A DNA stretch of 64,000 nt, from positions 2,418,001-2,482,000 of the forward strand of contig OZ243949.1 of the NCBI GenBank assembly GCA_965214305.1, given 5' to 3'. Within the stretch, counting starts at the first letter, position 1. Every line of letters begins with the position of its first letter. The notes under the pieces are model-generated. The model was not told where the DNA came from and ran no database searches. It saw only the letters and a program-made list of their open reading frames with translations. The position numbers and the translations under genes are program-made. Below, piece after piece: positions 18,199 to 26,650 of the stretch. Source of the DNA: Azophilus sp965214305. Its GTDB lineage: Bacteria; Pseudomonadota; Gammaproteobacteria; Pseudomonadales; Azotimanducaceae.

Positions 18199-18567
18199 AT
18201 GATCCAAGCGGAAAGTGTGCTGCACATTGCCGACAACAGCGGTGCGCGCCGAGTGCAATGCATCAAGGTGCTCGGCGGGTCGCGACGGCGTTACGCTGGT
18301 GTTGGTGACGTTGTCAAGGTAACCGTTAAAGAGGCGATTCCCCGCGGCCGTGTGCGTAAGGGGCAGGTTATGAACGCGGTTGTGGTACGTACTAAGAAGG
18401 GTGTGCGGCGGCCGGACGGTTCGCTGATCCGCTTTGATGAAAACGCCGCTGTGCTGCTCAATCAACAAAATCAACCGGTGGGTACCCGTATCTTTGGTCC
18501 GGTGACCCGGGAACTGCGTACAGAGAACTTTATGCGCATCGTTTCGCTCGCCCCGGAGGTGCTCTAG
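18199..18567 (+). CDS. rplN: 50S ribosomal protein L14
   Basis: L14 binds at the subunit interface and is the target of RsfS, whose gene is also in this window. The 122 residues begin MIQAESVLHIADNSGARRVQ, typical of the family, and end TRELRTENFMRIVSLAPEVL. First gene of the spc operon in E. coli; here it follows rpsQ by 13 bases with no clear promoter, so the S10 and spc units may be joined. Confidence 0.97.
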   Translation: MIQAESVLHIADNSGARRVQCIKVLGGSRRRYAGVGDVVKVTVKEAIPRGRVRKGQVMNAVVVRTKKGVRRPDGSLIRFDENAAVLLNQQNQPVGTRIFGPVTRELRTENFMRIVSLAPEVL

Positions 18568-18623
18568 CGAGAGCTGCCCGAGGTGGCTGCATCGCAAGTA
18601 CAAGACGTTCAAGATCGGGAAAG

Positions 18624-18944
18624 ATGCTCAAGATAAAAAAAGAGGACGAGGTCGTTGTCATTGCTGGCCGGGACAAGGGCCGGCGTGGCGAGGTGCTTGA
18701 GGTGCTGGGCGACGGACGCCTGCTCGTCTCGGGGGTCAATATGCTCAAGAAGCATCAGCGGGCCAATCCAAACATCGGTCAGCAAGGGGGCATCATCGAA
18801 CGCGAGGGTCCCATTCAGGCATCCAATGTGGCGATCTGGAATGATGCGGAGGAGCGGGCTGACCGGGTGGGGTTTCGCGTTGAGGACGGAACCAAAATTC
18901 GCTATTTCAAATCTACCGGCAAGCTGGTGGAACGCATAGGCTGA
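18624..18944 (+). CDS. rplX: 50S ribosomal protein L24
   Basis: L24 initiates 50S assembly. The 106 residues have the KOW motif VVVIAGRDKGRRGEVLEVLG near the N-terminus and the following NPNIGQQGGIIEREGPI. E. coli L24 is close in length. In E. coli S8 represses the spc operon at the rplX-rplE boundary; here that boundary is only seven bases, so a similar site would have to lie inside the genes. Confidence 0.96.
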   Translation: MLKIKKEDEVVVIAGRDKGRRGEVLEVLGDGRLLVSGVNMLKKHQRANPNIGQQGGIIEREGPIQASNVAIWNDAEERADRVGFRVEDGTKIRYFKSTGKLVERIG

Positions 18945-18951
18945 ACTGAGC

Positions 18952-19491
18952 GTGGCAGATTTATATCAACGCTATTTGACCGAGATTCGCCCGGCGCTGC
19001 ACCGGGATCTGTGTTTGCTCAATATCATGGAGACGCCGGCGCTTGAGAAAGTCACGCTGAACATGGGTGTGGGCGAGGCGGTTTCCGACCGCAAAATCAT
19101 GGATAGCGCCGTAAGCGACCTAACAATGATCTCGGGCCAGAAGCCTATCGTGACCAATGCGCGTAAGTCCGAGGCCGCGTTCAAAATTCGCGAAGGATTT
19201 CCGGTGGGGTGCAAAGTGACGTTGCGGCGGACCCGCATGTACGAATTCGTCGAGCGTCTCATTGCCGTCGCCATTCCCCGCATCCGCGATTTTCGTGGGT
19301 TGAATCCCCGCTCTTTTGACGGACGCGGTAATTTTTCCATGGGTATTTCGGAACAGATTGTCTTTGCCGAAATCGATTACGACAAGATCGACACCCTGCG
19401 TGGATTGGACATCACGATCAAGACCACCGCCCGATCCGACGACCATGCTCGAGCGCTGCTACAAAAATTCGGCTTTCCGTTTCGGAACTAG
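18952..19491 (+). CDS. rplE: 50S ribosomal protein L5
   Basis: L5 binds 5S rRNA and the P-site tRNA elbow. The 179 residues contain ALEKVTLNMGVGEAVSDRKI, the loop FKIREGFPVGCKVTLRRTRM and the C-terminal TTARSDDHARALLQKFGFPF. It starts at GTG 18952; the MADLYQRYLTEI start fits the family. TAG stop at 19489-19491. A 112-base spacer with no clear function separates it from rpsN. Confidence 0.97.
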   Translation: MADLYQRYLTEIRPALHRDLCLLNIMETPALEKVTLNMGVGEAVSDRKIMDSAVSDLTMISGQKPIVTNARKSEAAFKIREGFPVGCKVTLRRTRMYEFVERLIAVAIPRIRDFRGLNPRSFDGRGNFSMGISEQIVFAEIDYDKIDTLRGLDITIKTTARSDDHARALLQKFGFPFRN

Positions 19492-19603
19492 CGCGCTCGA
19501 TACGGCGATGTCACAAACCAATCAATCGATGGAAGGAGGCCGTCGGCATGAAGGTTGACTCATTCGTAAACCGCACCGGGGCGCAAGGAGGCTAGAGGCG
19601 GCT

Positions 19604-19909
19604 ATGGCAAAAATTTCCGTGATCGAACGTCAGAAAAAGCGCGCCAAAGTGGTTGCCAAATATGCGCGTAGGCGTGCCGAGCTCAAAGCTATTGTTGGCG
19701 ACCGAAACGCCTCGGACGACGACCGGTGGGAGGCGCAACTACAGCTACAGAAGTTGCCGCGCAATGCTTCCCCGGTTCGTTTGCAGAAGCGTTGTGGTCT
19801 GACTGGCCGACCTCGGGGGGTTTATCGCAAATTCGGTATTGGGCGCAACAAGCTGCGCGACGCCGCGATGCGTGGTGATATTCCCGGTCTCGTGAAGGCG
19901 AGTTGGTAG
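19604..19909 (+). CDS. rpsN: 30S ribosomal protein S14 (zinc-independent form)
   Basis: S14 is a 30S head protein near the decoding site. The 101-residue length and the absence of the CxxC...CxxC zinc ribbon identify the long C-minus form. Conserved stretches: MAKISVIERQKKRAKVVAKY and RCGLTGRPRGVYRKFGIGRN. A GCAAGGAGG ribosome binding site lies upstream. Confidence 0.97.
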   Translation: MAKISVIERQKKRAKVVAKYARRRAELKAIVGDRNASDDDRWEAQLQLQKLPRNASPVRLQKRCGLTGRPRGVYRKFGIGRNKLRDAAMRGDIPGLVKASW

Positions 19910-19919
19910 GAGCGGCACC

Positions 19920-20312
19920 ATGAGCATGCAGGACCCCATCGCCGACTTCTTGACCCGAATCCGCAATGCCCAGAGGGCTGCTCATCGGGCCGTAACAATG
20001 CCCCACTCCAAAGTCAAAGTGGCCATTTGTCGTGTGTTTGAACAAGAGGGCTACATTGAGGGTTTTTCAGAGAGTGGTAGTGTCAAACGGGAGTTGCGCA
20101 TTGCGCTCAAGTATCGGGATGGTCAGCCGGTTATTGAGGAATTGCATCGGGTTAGCCGTCCTGGCCTGAGGATATACAGGTCGCACGAAGCATTGCCCCG
20201 AGTACGGGGTGGTTTAGGGGTTGCCGTGGTTAGTACCAGCCGCGGTGTTATGGCGGATGGTGCCGCGCGCGGCCTCGGTATCGGTGGCGAAGTGCTGTGT
20301 ACGGTGTTCTAG
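19920..20312 (+). CDS. rpsH: 30S ribosomal protein S8
   Basis: S8 is a primary 16S rRNA binder and the spc operon repressor in E. coli. The 130 residues begin MSMQDPIADFLTRIRNAQRA and end in the family motif TSRGVMADGAARGLGIGGEV. Its stop codon TAG (20310-20312) is formed by the CTAG end of a 152-base repeat-like insert that separates rpsH from rplF. Confidence 0.97.
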   Translation: MSMQDPIADFLTRIRNAQRAAHRAVTMPHSKVKVAICRVFEQEGYIEGFSESGSVKRELRIALKYRDGQPVIEELHRVSRPGLRIYRSHEALPRVRGGLGVAVVSTSRGVMADGAARGLGIGGEVLCTVF

Positions 20313-20460
20313 CCCGCCCCGCTAACCCGCTTTCTTCGCGAGGGCGTCAAGGCCCTGTCCCGTTTGACCGCGTGGACAGCAGACCGCCACTGCCGTACTT
20401 GACAGGACGGCAAGGCATCTGTGCGGAGCGCAAGGAAATTGGTGAGCTAGGCGGGGCTAG
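20309..20460. repeat. CTAG-bounded repeat-like insert between rpsH and rplF
   Basis: The 208-base rpsH-rplF spacer is normally a few bases. It contains a 152-base segment that starts CTAGCCCGCCCCGC (20309) and ends GGCGGGGCTAG (20450-20460), roughly inverted. The first CTAG contributes the rpsH stop. Removing the segment with one TA leaves TTC TAG CGCC, so rpsH would still end at the same codon. I found no second copy in the window, so mobile origin is inferred from ends and position. Confidence 0.45.
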
Positions 20461-20520
20461 CGCCAGAATCCGAATCATGAGCGGGTTTTGGTGCCGAGTT
20501 TCGTTGAGGAATTTGTTGCG

Positions 20521-21054
20521 ATGTCACGAATAGCGAACAATCCGGTGGAGCTACCGAGTGGTGTCGAGGTGAAACTCGATGGGTCCCACCTAACCTTAAA
20601 AGGTGCCAAGGGCAGTCTACAGTTCGATATCAATCCCGGGGTCGAGGTGCGGCAGCACGATGGTCGCTTGGAGTTCGCCCCCCGCACCGGTGCAAGGTCG
20701 GCGCGGGCTCTGGCCGGCACTACCCGGTCGTTGGTTGGAAATATGGTTACCGGCGTGACCACTGGCTTCGAACGCAGGCTTTTGCTCCAGGGCGTGGGAT
20801 ATCGAGCCCGGGCCCAAGGCCGGAAATTGAACTTGCAGATCGGATTCTCCCATCCGGTGGAATACGAATTGCCAGACGGAGTTGATGTCGCAACGCCTAG
20901 TCAGACGGAAATTGTGGTTTCCGGGGTGGATAAGCAAGCCGTTGGTCAGGTGGCGGCGGAAATACGCGCTTTCCGACCTCCGGAACCCTATAAGGGCAAG
21001 GGAGTGCGCTATGCGGAAGAGTGGGTACGTCGTAAGGAAGCGAAGAAAAAATGA
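20521..21054 (+). CDS. rplF: 50S ribosomal protein L6
   Basis: L6 lies near the factor-binding site and folds as two similar domains. ATG 20521 is chosen because MSRIANNPVELPSGVEVKLD aligns with the family; an in-frame ATG at 20488 would add 11 residues. The 177 residues include GFERRLLLQGVGYRARAQGR and PEPYKGKGVRYAEEWVRRKE. Confidence 0.96.
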   Translation: MSRIANNPVELPSGVEVKLDGSHLTLKGAKGSLQFDINPGVEVRQHDGRLEFAPRTGARSARALAGTTRSLVGNMVTGVTTGFERRLLLQGVGYRARAQGRKLNLQIGFSHPVEYELPDGVDVATPSQTEIVVSGVDKQAVGQVAAEIRAFRPPEPYKGKGVRYAEEWVRRKEAKKK

Positions 21055-21130
21055 ACGTCGTCCGTCGATTTGACGCGGTGCTTCAATGGATATTTTGCAA
21101 TGATACTTTGCTCTCGGGGCGGTTAGGCGA

Positions 21131-21481
21131 ATGAACACGAGGAAGGCAGCAAGAATCCGGCGTGCGCGCCGTTCCCGCATGAAGATGCGAGAACTGGGTA
21201 TTGAACGCCTAACGGTCAACCGAACGCCCCGGCATATCTATGCCCAGGTGATTTCCGGCGACGGCACCAAGGTATTGGCCCAGGCGTCAACCTTGGATGC
21301 CGGGTTGCGCGATGGGTCCACGGGCAATGTCGCCGCCGCGGCCAAGGTTGGCGGCTTGATTGCCGAGCGCGCCAAGCTCGCGGGTATTTCGCGCGTTGCT
21401 TTTGATCGTTCGGGTTTCAAGTACCACGGGCGTGTCAAGGCGTTGGCGGAAGCGGCCCGAGAGGGTGGATTGGAGTTTTAA
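21131..21481 (+). CDS. rplR: 50S ribosomal protein L18
   Basis: L18 carries 5S rRNA into the 50S subunit with L5 and L25. The 116 residues begin MNTRKAARIRRARRSRMKMR and include LTVNRTPRHIYAQVI and the end KYHGRVKALAEAAREGGLEF. Two bases before rpsE. Confidence 0.96.
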   Translation: MNTRKAARIRRARRSRMKMRELGIERLTVNRTPRHIYAQVISGDGTKVLAQASTLDAGLRDGSTGNVAAAAKVGGLIAERAKLAGISRVAFDRSGFKYHGRVKALAEAAREGGLEF

Positions 21482-21482
21482 C

Positions 21483-21986
21483 ATGGCCTACGCGGACGAA
21501 GTTAAAGAAGAAGGGCTGGTCGAGAAGCTCGTGCAGGTGAACCGGGTCGCCAAGGTGGTTAAGGGCGGTCGTATCTTTGGTTTCACCGCGCTCACGGTGG
21601 TGGGCGATGGCAAGGGCCGGGTGGGCTTTGGGCGAGGCAAGGCTCGGGAAGTACCGGTGGCCATTCAGAAAGCCATGGAGGCGGCGCGCCGCAATATGGT
21701 GGATGTCGAATTGAATGGTTCAACCCTTTGGTATCCGGTGAGAGAACGGCACGGTGCGTCTCAGGTATACATGCAACCGGCTTCAGAGGGCACCGGCGTG
21801 ATTGCCGGCGGGACCATGCGCGCCGTGCTGGAAGCCGCCGGTGTGCATAATGTGCTGGCCAAGTGTTATGGATCGACCAATCCGGTGAATGTGGTGCGGG
21901 CGACCTTTGCCGCCCTAACGCGAATGCGCTCTCCAGAAGCCATTGCCGCCAAACGTGGCAAGACACTGGCGGAGATCGGGTTTTGA
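21483..21986 (+). CDS. rpsE: 30S ribosomal protein S5
   Basis: S5 supports decoding fidelity at the mRNA entry site. ATG 21483 gives MAYADEVKEEGLVEKLVQVN and the conserved RVAKVVKGGRIFGFTALTVV, then GKGRVGFGRGKAREVPVAIQ. 167 residues, usual length. Its TGA overlaps the TTG start of rpmD. Confidence 0.97.
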   Translation: MAYADEVKEEGLVEKLVQVNRVAKVVKGGRIFGFTALTVVGDGKGRVGFGRGKAREVPVAIQKAMEAARRNMVDVELNGSTLWYPVRERHGASQVYMQPASEGTGVIAGGTMRAVLEAAGVHNVLAKCYGSTNPVNVVRATFAALTRMRSPEAIAAKRGKTLAEIGF

Positions 21987-22159
21987 ACAAGATTAGGGTA
22001 CAGCTCATCAAGAGCACGTCGGGCCGTCTGAAAAAGCACCAGGCCTGTGTTGCCGGGCTTGGCTTGCGTCGCATTGGGCATACGGTTGAGGTCGAGGATA
22101 CCCCCTCGGTACGAGGCATGATCAATCGGGTGAGTTACATGGTCAGGGTTGTGGAATGA
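21983..22159 (+). CDS. rpmD: 50S ribosomal protein L30
   Basis: A 58-residue protein from TTG 21983: NKIRVQLIKSTSGRLKKHQA then VAGLGLRRIGHTVEVEDTPS and VRGMINRVSYMVRVVE. This is L30, with its beta-alpha-beta fold and standard place between rpsE and rplO. The TTG overlaps the rpsE stop (TTGA), and the end overlaps the rplO start (ATGA). The gene is easily missed because of its length and start codon. Confidence 0.94.
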   Translation: MNKIRVQLIKSTSGRLKKHQACVAGLGLRRIGHTVEVEDTPSVRGMINRVSYMVRVVE

Positions 22160-22599
22160 CGGCAATGCGATTGAATAGGTTGCGTGGAGTCGAGGGTGCC
22201 CGGCGCGCTAAGCGACGGGTGGGCCGCGGCCCGGGCTCGGGTTGGGGTAAAACCTCGACTCGGGGTCAGAAAGGTCAAAAATCACGTTCCGGTGGCGGCG
22301 TTAAACCTTGGTTTGAGGGTGGCCAATTGCCCTTGCAGATGCGCATCCCCAAGTTTGGCTTCCGCTCCCGAATCGGTGCCGTCACCGCTGAAGTGCGGCT
22401 CGGTGAGTTGGCCAAGGTGAACGGCGACCTGGTCGATCTTGATGCGCTGAAACAAGCCAGTGTGTTGCGTCACGATGTGAAACGGGCGCGCATTCTGTTG
22501 TCCGGTTCGATTAGCCGGGCGGTCAAGGTAAAGGGGCTGCATGTTACGAAGGGTGCCCGCCAAGCTATCGAAGCGGCTGGCGGTAGCGTGGAAGCCTAG
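22156..22599 (+). CDS. rplO: 50S ribosomal protein L15
   Basis: L15 is a late 50S assembly protein. The 147 residues contain RRVGRGPGSGWGKTSTRGQK and SRSGGGVKPWFEGGQLPLQM, the family's Gly-rich N-terminal extension. ATG 22156 overlaps the rpmD stop; ATG 22165 (MRLNRLRGVEG) aligns better with E. coli and is equally possible. Followed by secY. Confidence 0.96.
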   Translation: MTAMRLNRLRGVEGARRAKRRVGRGPGSGWGKTSTRGQKGQKSRSGGGVKPWFEGGQLPLQMRIPKFGFRSRIGAVTAEVRLGELAKVNGDLVDLDALKQASVLRHDVKRARILLSGSISRAVKVKGLHVTKGARQAIEAAGGSVEA

Positions 22600-22629
22600 T
22601 GCGAGAACCACGGGCTTAGGAATCGGATC

Positions 22630-23964
22630 ATGGCGATTGGTGGCCAAGGGCAACCACAACTCGGTGGCGTTCAGGCGGGGCTTACGGAACTCCGCAACCG
22701 TCTGCTGTTCGTGTTGTTTGCGCTGCTTGTCTATCGTATAGGCACCCATATTCCGTTACCGGGCATCAATCCGGATCGCCTGCGTGCCCTGTTCGAACAG
22801 AATCAGGGCGGCATTCTCGATCTTTTCAACATGTTTTCCGGCGGGGCGCTTGAGCGGATGAGTATCTTGGCGCTTGGCGTTGTGCCCTACATCACCTCCA
22901 GCATCATCATGAATTTGATGAGCATGATGTATCCGAGCCTGCAACAATTACGTAAGGAAGGCGAAGCCGGGCGTCGCAAGATCACCCAATACACCCGCTA
23001 CGGAACACTGCTCATTGCCCTGGTGCAGGGGATGTCGCTGGCGGTGACCCTTGCCAATCAGGGGTTGGCATTTTCCAGTGGCTTCAACTTTTTCTTTGTC
23101 GCTACCGTCACTCTGGTTACGGGCGCTCTGTTCATGATGTGGCTCGGCGAGCAGATTACTGAGCGCGGGGTGGGCAACGGCATTTCCCTCATCATCTTCT
23201 CCGGTATCGTGTCGGGTTTCCCAAGCGCCATCGGCCAGTCGTTCGAGGCGGCTCGCCAAGGCGATATCAACATCATCGCGCTCTTGGCAATCGCCATGTT
23301 GGCCGTTTTGGTGGTGGGTTTTGTCGTATTCATTGAGCGCGGCCAGCGACGCATCACCGTCAATTACGCGAAACGACAACAGGGTCGCCGCGTTTTTCAG
23401 GGGCAGCCCAGCCATTTGCCGCTGAAGATCAATATGGCCGGGGTAATCCCGGCGATTTTCGCTTCGAGCTTGTTATTGGCCCCAGCCTCCATGGCCCAGT
23501 GGTTCGGGCAGGGTCCGGGCCTCGGATGGCTACAGCAGGTGGCGCTGATTCTATCGCCGGGCCAGCCGCTCTATATCCTTATGTTCGCCGGAGGCATTGT
23601 TTTCTTTAGCTTTTTCTACACGGCCATCCAATTCGATCCCAAGGATATGGCGGACAATCTAAAGCGCCAGGGTGCCTATGTGCCCGGTATTCGCCCAGGG
23701 CAGCAAACGGCGCGCTACATAGACGACGTGGTCACGCGATTGACCGTCTTCGGTTCCCTGTATGTGACATTGGTTTGTCTGTTGCCGGAGTTCATGGTCG
23801 TTGCCTTCAACATCACCTTCCAACTAGGTGGCACGGCATTGCTCATCGTGGTGGTTGTGGCGATGGATTTCATGTCGCAGGTGCAGGCGCATCTGATGTC
23901 AAGCCAGTACGCGAAACTCATGGAGAAGTCGAATCTCAAAGGATATGGGCGTCGGCGAGCCTAG
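22630..23964 (+). CDS. secY: Preprotein translocase subunit SecY
   Basis: The central pore of the Sec translocon in the inner membrane, 444 residues with ten predicted membrane segments. Motifs: LLVYRIGTHIPLPGINPDRL, the plug region FNMFSGGALERMSILALGVV, GNGISLIIFSGIVSG, and the cytoplasmic loop RRITVNYAKRQQGRR. It is encoded in the spc operon with ribosomal proteins, as in most bacteria. Confidence 0.98.
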   Translation: MAIGGQGQPQLGGVQAGLTELRNRLLFVLFALLVYRIGTHIPLPGINPDRLRALFEQNQGGILDLFNMFSGGALERMSILALGVVPYITSSIIMNLMSMMYPSLQQLRKEGEAGRRKITQYTRYGTLLIALVQGMSLAVTLANQGLAFSSGFNFFFVATVTLVTGALFMMWLGEQITERGVGNGISLIIFSGIVSGFPSAIGQSFEAARQGDINIIALLAIAMLAVLVVGFVVFIERGQRRITVNYAKRQQGRRVFQGQPSHLPLKINMAGVIPAIFASSLLLAPASMAQWFGQGPGLGWLQQVALILSPGQPLYILMFAGGIVFFSFFYTAIQFDPKDMADNLKRQGAYVPGIRPGQQTARYIDDVVTRLTVFGSLYVTLVCLLPEFMVVAFNITFQLGGTALLIVVVVAMDFMSQVQAHLMSSQYAKLMEKSNLKGYGRRRA

Positions 23965-24069
23965 CCTGGCCGGGCCCCGGAGGTGCGTTGCGACGATCAG
24001 GTTATAACCGGGATTCGAGGCAGGCGAAACACGGGCGAACAAGCGGAAAACAAACGAAAAGGAACGGTC

Positions 24070-24186
24070 ATGAAAGTACGGGCATCAGTAAAGAAAATCT
24101 GCCGCAACTGTAAGATTGTGCGGCGCAATGGCGTGGTACGGGTGATATGCAGCGCCGAACCCCGACACAAGCAACGGCAAGGCTAA
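24070..24186 (+). CDS. rpmJ: 50S ribosomal protein L36 (zinc form)
   Basis: A 38-residue protein: MKVRASVKKICRNCKIVRRN then GVVRVICSAEPRHKQRQG. The CxxC, later Cys and His form the zinc site of the C-plus L36 type. It lies between secY and rpsM, its usual place. GAAAAGGAACG upstream serves as ribosome binding site. Confidence 0.96.
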   Translation: MKVRASVKKICRNCKIVRRNGVVRVICSAEPRHKQRQG

Positions 24187-24202
24187 CCGGAGTCGATTGG
24201 CA

Positions 24203-24559
24203 ATGGCACGTATAGCGGGCGTTAACGTTCCCGATCATAAACACGCGGGAATTTCCTTAACCAGTATTTTCGGGGTGGGGCGAACCAAGGCACGGCAGAT
24301 TTGCGACGCCGCTGGCGTGGATCCCGCCATGCGGATTAGTGCGCTTTCCGAAGCCGACCTTGATGCATTGCGTGCGGAGGTTGGCAAACTAACCGTTGAG
24401 GGCGACCTGCGGCGCGAGGTCAACATGAACGTTAAGCGGTTGATGGATCTTGGTTGTTATCGGGGCCTGCGCCACCGCCGCGGCCTGCCTGTGCATGGCC
24501 AGCGCACAAGAACAAATGCGCGAACGCGCAAAGGGCCCCGTCGGCCCATTCGTAAGTAA
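24203..24559 (+). CDS. rpsM: 30S ribosomal protein S13
   Basis: S13 bridges the 30S head to the 50S subunit. ATG 24203 (MARIAGVNVPDHKHAGISLT) is preferred over the in-frame TTG at 24197; GGAG lies ten bases upstream. The 118 residues contain the HhH region IFGVGRTKARQICDAAGVD and the C-terminal RHRRGLPVHGQRTRTNART. In E. coli this is the first gene of the alpha operon, regulated by S4. Confidence 0.97.
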   Translation: MARIAGVNVPDHKHAGISLTSIFGVGRTKARQICDAAGVDPAMRISALSEADLDALRAEVGKLTVEGDLRREVNMNVKRLMDLGCYRGLRHRRGLPVHGQRTRTNARTRKGPRRPIRK

Positions 24560-24575
24560 TCGGGGTTGCTCAGTT

Positions 24576-24950
24576 ATGGCGGAAAAAAAGAAGGCTAAGC
24601 GCGTTGTTACCGATGGTGTGGCCCATATTCATGCATCCTTTAACAACACGATCATCACCATCTCCGACCGGCAAGGCAACGCGCTTTGTTGGGCCACCTC
24701 CGGTGGGTCAGGGTTTCGTGGTTCTCGCAAGAGTACGCCCTTTGCCGCTCAAGTGGCGGCGGAGCGGGCCGGGACAGCCGCACTCGAATACGGCATGAAG
24801 AGCGTTAATGTCTTCGTCAAGGGTCCCGGGCCGGGCCGTGAATCGGCCGTGCGCGCCCTGAATGCCGCAGGCTTAAAAATCAAAAGCATATCCGACGTGA
24901 CGCCGATACCACACAACGGTTGCCGGCCACCGAAGCGCCGGCGAGTTTAG
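24576..24950 (+). CDS. rpsK: 30S ribosomal protein S11
   Basis: S11 lies on the 30S platform. ATG 24576 gives MAEKKKAKRVVTDGVAHIHA, followed by SFNNTIITISDRQGNALCWA and the end TPIPHNGCRPPKRRRV; 124 residues. Lies between rpsM and rpsD in the alpha operon. Confidence 0.97.
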   Translation: MAEKKKAKRVVTDGVAHIHASFNNTIITISDRQGNALCWATSGGSGFRGSRKSTPFAAQVAAERAGTAALEYGMKSVNVFVKGPGPGRESAVRALNAAGLKIKSISDVTPIPHNGCRPPKRRRV

Positions 24951-24960
24951 GGAGACAAGC

Positions 24961-25581
24961 ATGGCTCGCTATTTGGGTCCAAAACTGAAGCTTGCGCGCC
25001 GCGAAGGCACCGATCTGTTTCTAAAGAGCGGCGTTCGGCCCATCGACAGTAAGTGCAAGATCGAGCATCCTCCGGGGCAACACGGTCAGCGCCGTGGGCG
25101 CGCCTCCGATTACGCGATACAGCTTCGCGAAAAACAGAAGGTGCGGCGTTTATACAGCGTTTTGGAAAAACAATTCCGTAACTACTATAAACAGGCCGAC
25201 AGACAGAAGGGCGCCACCGGCGAGAATCTGCTGAGATTGCTTGAGAGTCGTCTCGATAACGTCGTCTATCGTATGGGTTTCGGTGCCACCCGTGCCGAAG
25301 CCCGGCAATTGGTATCGCACAAGGCAATCGCCGTAAATGGCCAGCGCGTGAATATCCCTTCCTATCAGATTCTACCCAATGATGTAGTTTCCGTCACCGA
25401 AAAAGCCAAGAGCCAGCTGCGTATTCAATCGGCTTTGCAATTGGCCGGGACCCGTACACCGGTGGATTGGATATACGTCAACGCTGAAAAGAAGGAAGGC
25501 GAATTCCGGCGTTTTCCCGACCGCAGCGAGTTGCCGCAAGAGATCAACGAAAATCTGATCGTGGAGCTTTATTCGAAGTAG
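24961..25581 (+). CDS. rpsD: 30S ribosomal protein S4
   Basis: S4 starts 30S assembly and represses the alpha operon in E. coli. The 206 residues begin MARYLGPKLKLARREGTDLF, with the S4 RNA-binding domain LESRLDNVVYRMGFGATRAE, ARQLVSHKAIAVNGQRVNIP and on (about residues 95-155). Ten bases after rpsK; ribosome binding site GGGAGA. Confidence 0.97.
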   Translation: MARYLGPKLKLARREGTDLFLKSGVRPIDSKCKIEHPPGQHGQRRGRASDYAIQLREKQKVRRLYSVLEKQFRNYYKQADRQKGATGENLLRLLESRLDNVVYRMGFGATRAEARQLVSHKAIAVNGQRVNIPSYQILPNDVVSVTEKAKSQLRIQSALQLAGTRTPVDWIYVNAEKKEGEFRRFPDRSELPQEINENLIVELYSK

Positions 25582-25641
25582 GTTCCCCAAGAGTGTCTGC
25601 CGCTCAGTTGGCGATGGTCCACTGCTTTAGGAGAAAACAAA

Positions 25642-26640
25642 ATGGCTCAGTCAGCAACCGAGTTTCTGACCCCCCGGCAAATCGGTATCGAGGATATCAG
25701 TCCAACCCGTGCCCGAGTGACGTTGGAGCCGCTTGAGCGGGGCTTTGGCCACACGCTCGGCAACACGCTGAGGCGCATTCTGCTGTCCTCCATGCCCGGC
25801 TGCGCCATCACCGAGGTGCAGATCGACGGCGTATTGCACGAGTACAGCACTATTGAGGGCGTGCAGGAAGATGTGATCGACATCCTGTTGAACCTCAAGG
25901 GCATCGCCGTGGAGTTACATAACCAAGACGAAACGGTGATCAAGCTGTCCAAAGAAGGTGCCGGGCAGGTAAAGGCCGCAGACTTTCAGCTGAATCAGGA
26001 TGTGGAGATCGCCAATCCCGATCATCCGATTTGCTCGCTGAACGCCAATGGCAGTATTCGCTTGGAGGCAAAGGTGACGCGAGGTTGCGGATACGTTCCG
26101 GTGGACAATTTGGAGGAGGACGAGGAGCAGACTCGTCCCATCGGCATTCTCCGCCTTGATGCCAGCTACAGCCCAATGCGTCGCGTGGCCTATAGCGTGG
26201 ACAGCGCCCGAGTCGAACAACGCACCGACCTCGACAAGCTGATTCTGGACCTTGAAACGAACGGTACCATCGACCCCGAGGAATGCATCCGTCGAGCGGC
26301 AACCATTTTACAGCAGCAATTGGCCGTATTTGTTGATCTCGAAAGTTCTGGCGACCCGGTTGCCGACGACAACTCCGATGAATTCGACCCCATATTGATG
26401 CGCCCCGTTGACGATCTGGAATTGACCGTGCGTTCCGCCAACTGCCTTAAAGCGGAGAACATCTATTGTATCGGCGACTTGATTCAGCGCACCGAGGTGG
26501 AGCTCTTGAAAACACCTAATTTGGGCAAGAAATCGCTCACCGAGATCAAGGAAGTGCTCGCCTCCCGCGGGCTTGTCCTTGGCATGCAGCTAGAGAACTG
26601 GCCACCTCCCAATCTGCATCTCGACGACCAAGTGGCTTAA
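25642..26640 (+). CDS. rpoA: DNA-directed RNA polymerase subunit alpha
   Basis: Alpha subunit, 332 residues. The N-terminal dimerisation domain has EPLERGFGHTLGNTLRRILL (about residues 32-51) and EGVQEDVIDILLNLKGIAV. After a linker near 235-250 comes the C-terminal domain MRPVDDLELTVRSANCLKAE and LLKTPNLGKKSLTEIKEVLA, which binds UP elements and activators. A TAGGAGA ribosome binding site precedes the ATG. Confidence 0.99.
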   Translation: MAQSATEFLTPRQIGIEDISPTRARVTLEPLERGFGHTLGNTLRRILLSSMPGCAITEVQIDGVLHEYSTIEGVQEDVIDILLNLKGIAVELHNQDETVIKLSKEGAGQVKAADFQLNQDVEIANPDHPICSLNANGSIRLEAKVTRGCGYVPVDNLEEDEEQTRPIGILRLDASYSPMRRVAYSVDSARVEQRTDLDKLILDLETNGTIDPEECIRRAATILQQQLAVFVDLESSGDPVADDNSDEFDPILMRPVDDLELTVRSANCLKAENIYCIGDLIQRTEVELLKTPNLGKKSLTEIKEVLASRGLVLGMQLENWPPPNLHLDDQVA

Positions 26641-26650
26641 GGATAATCCC

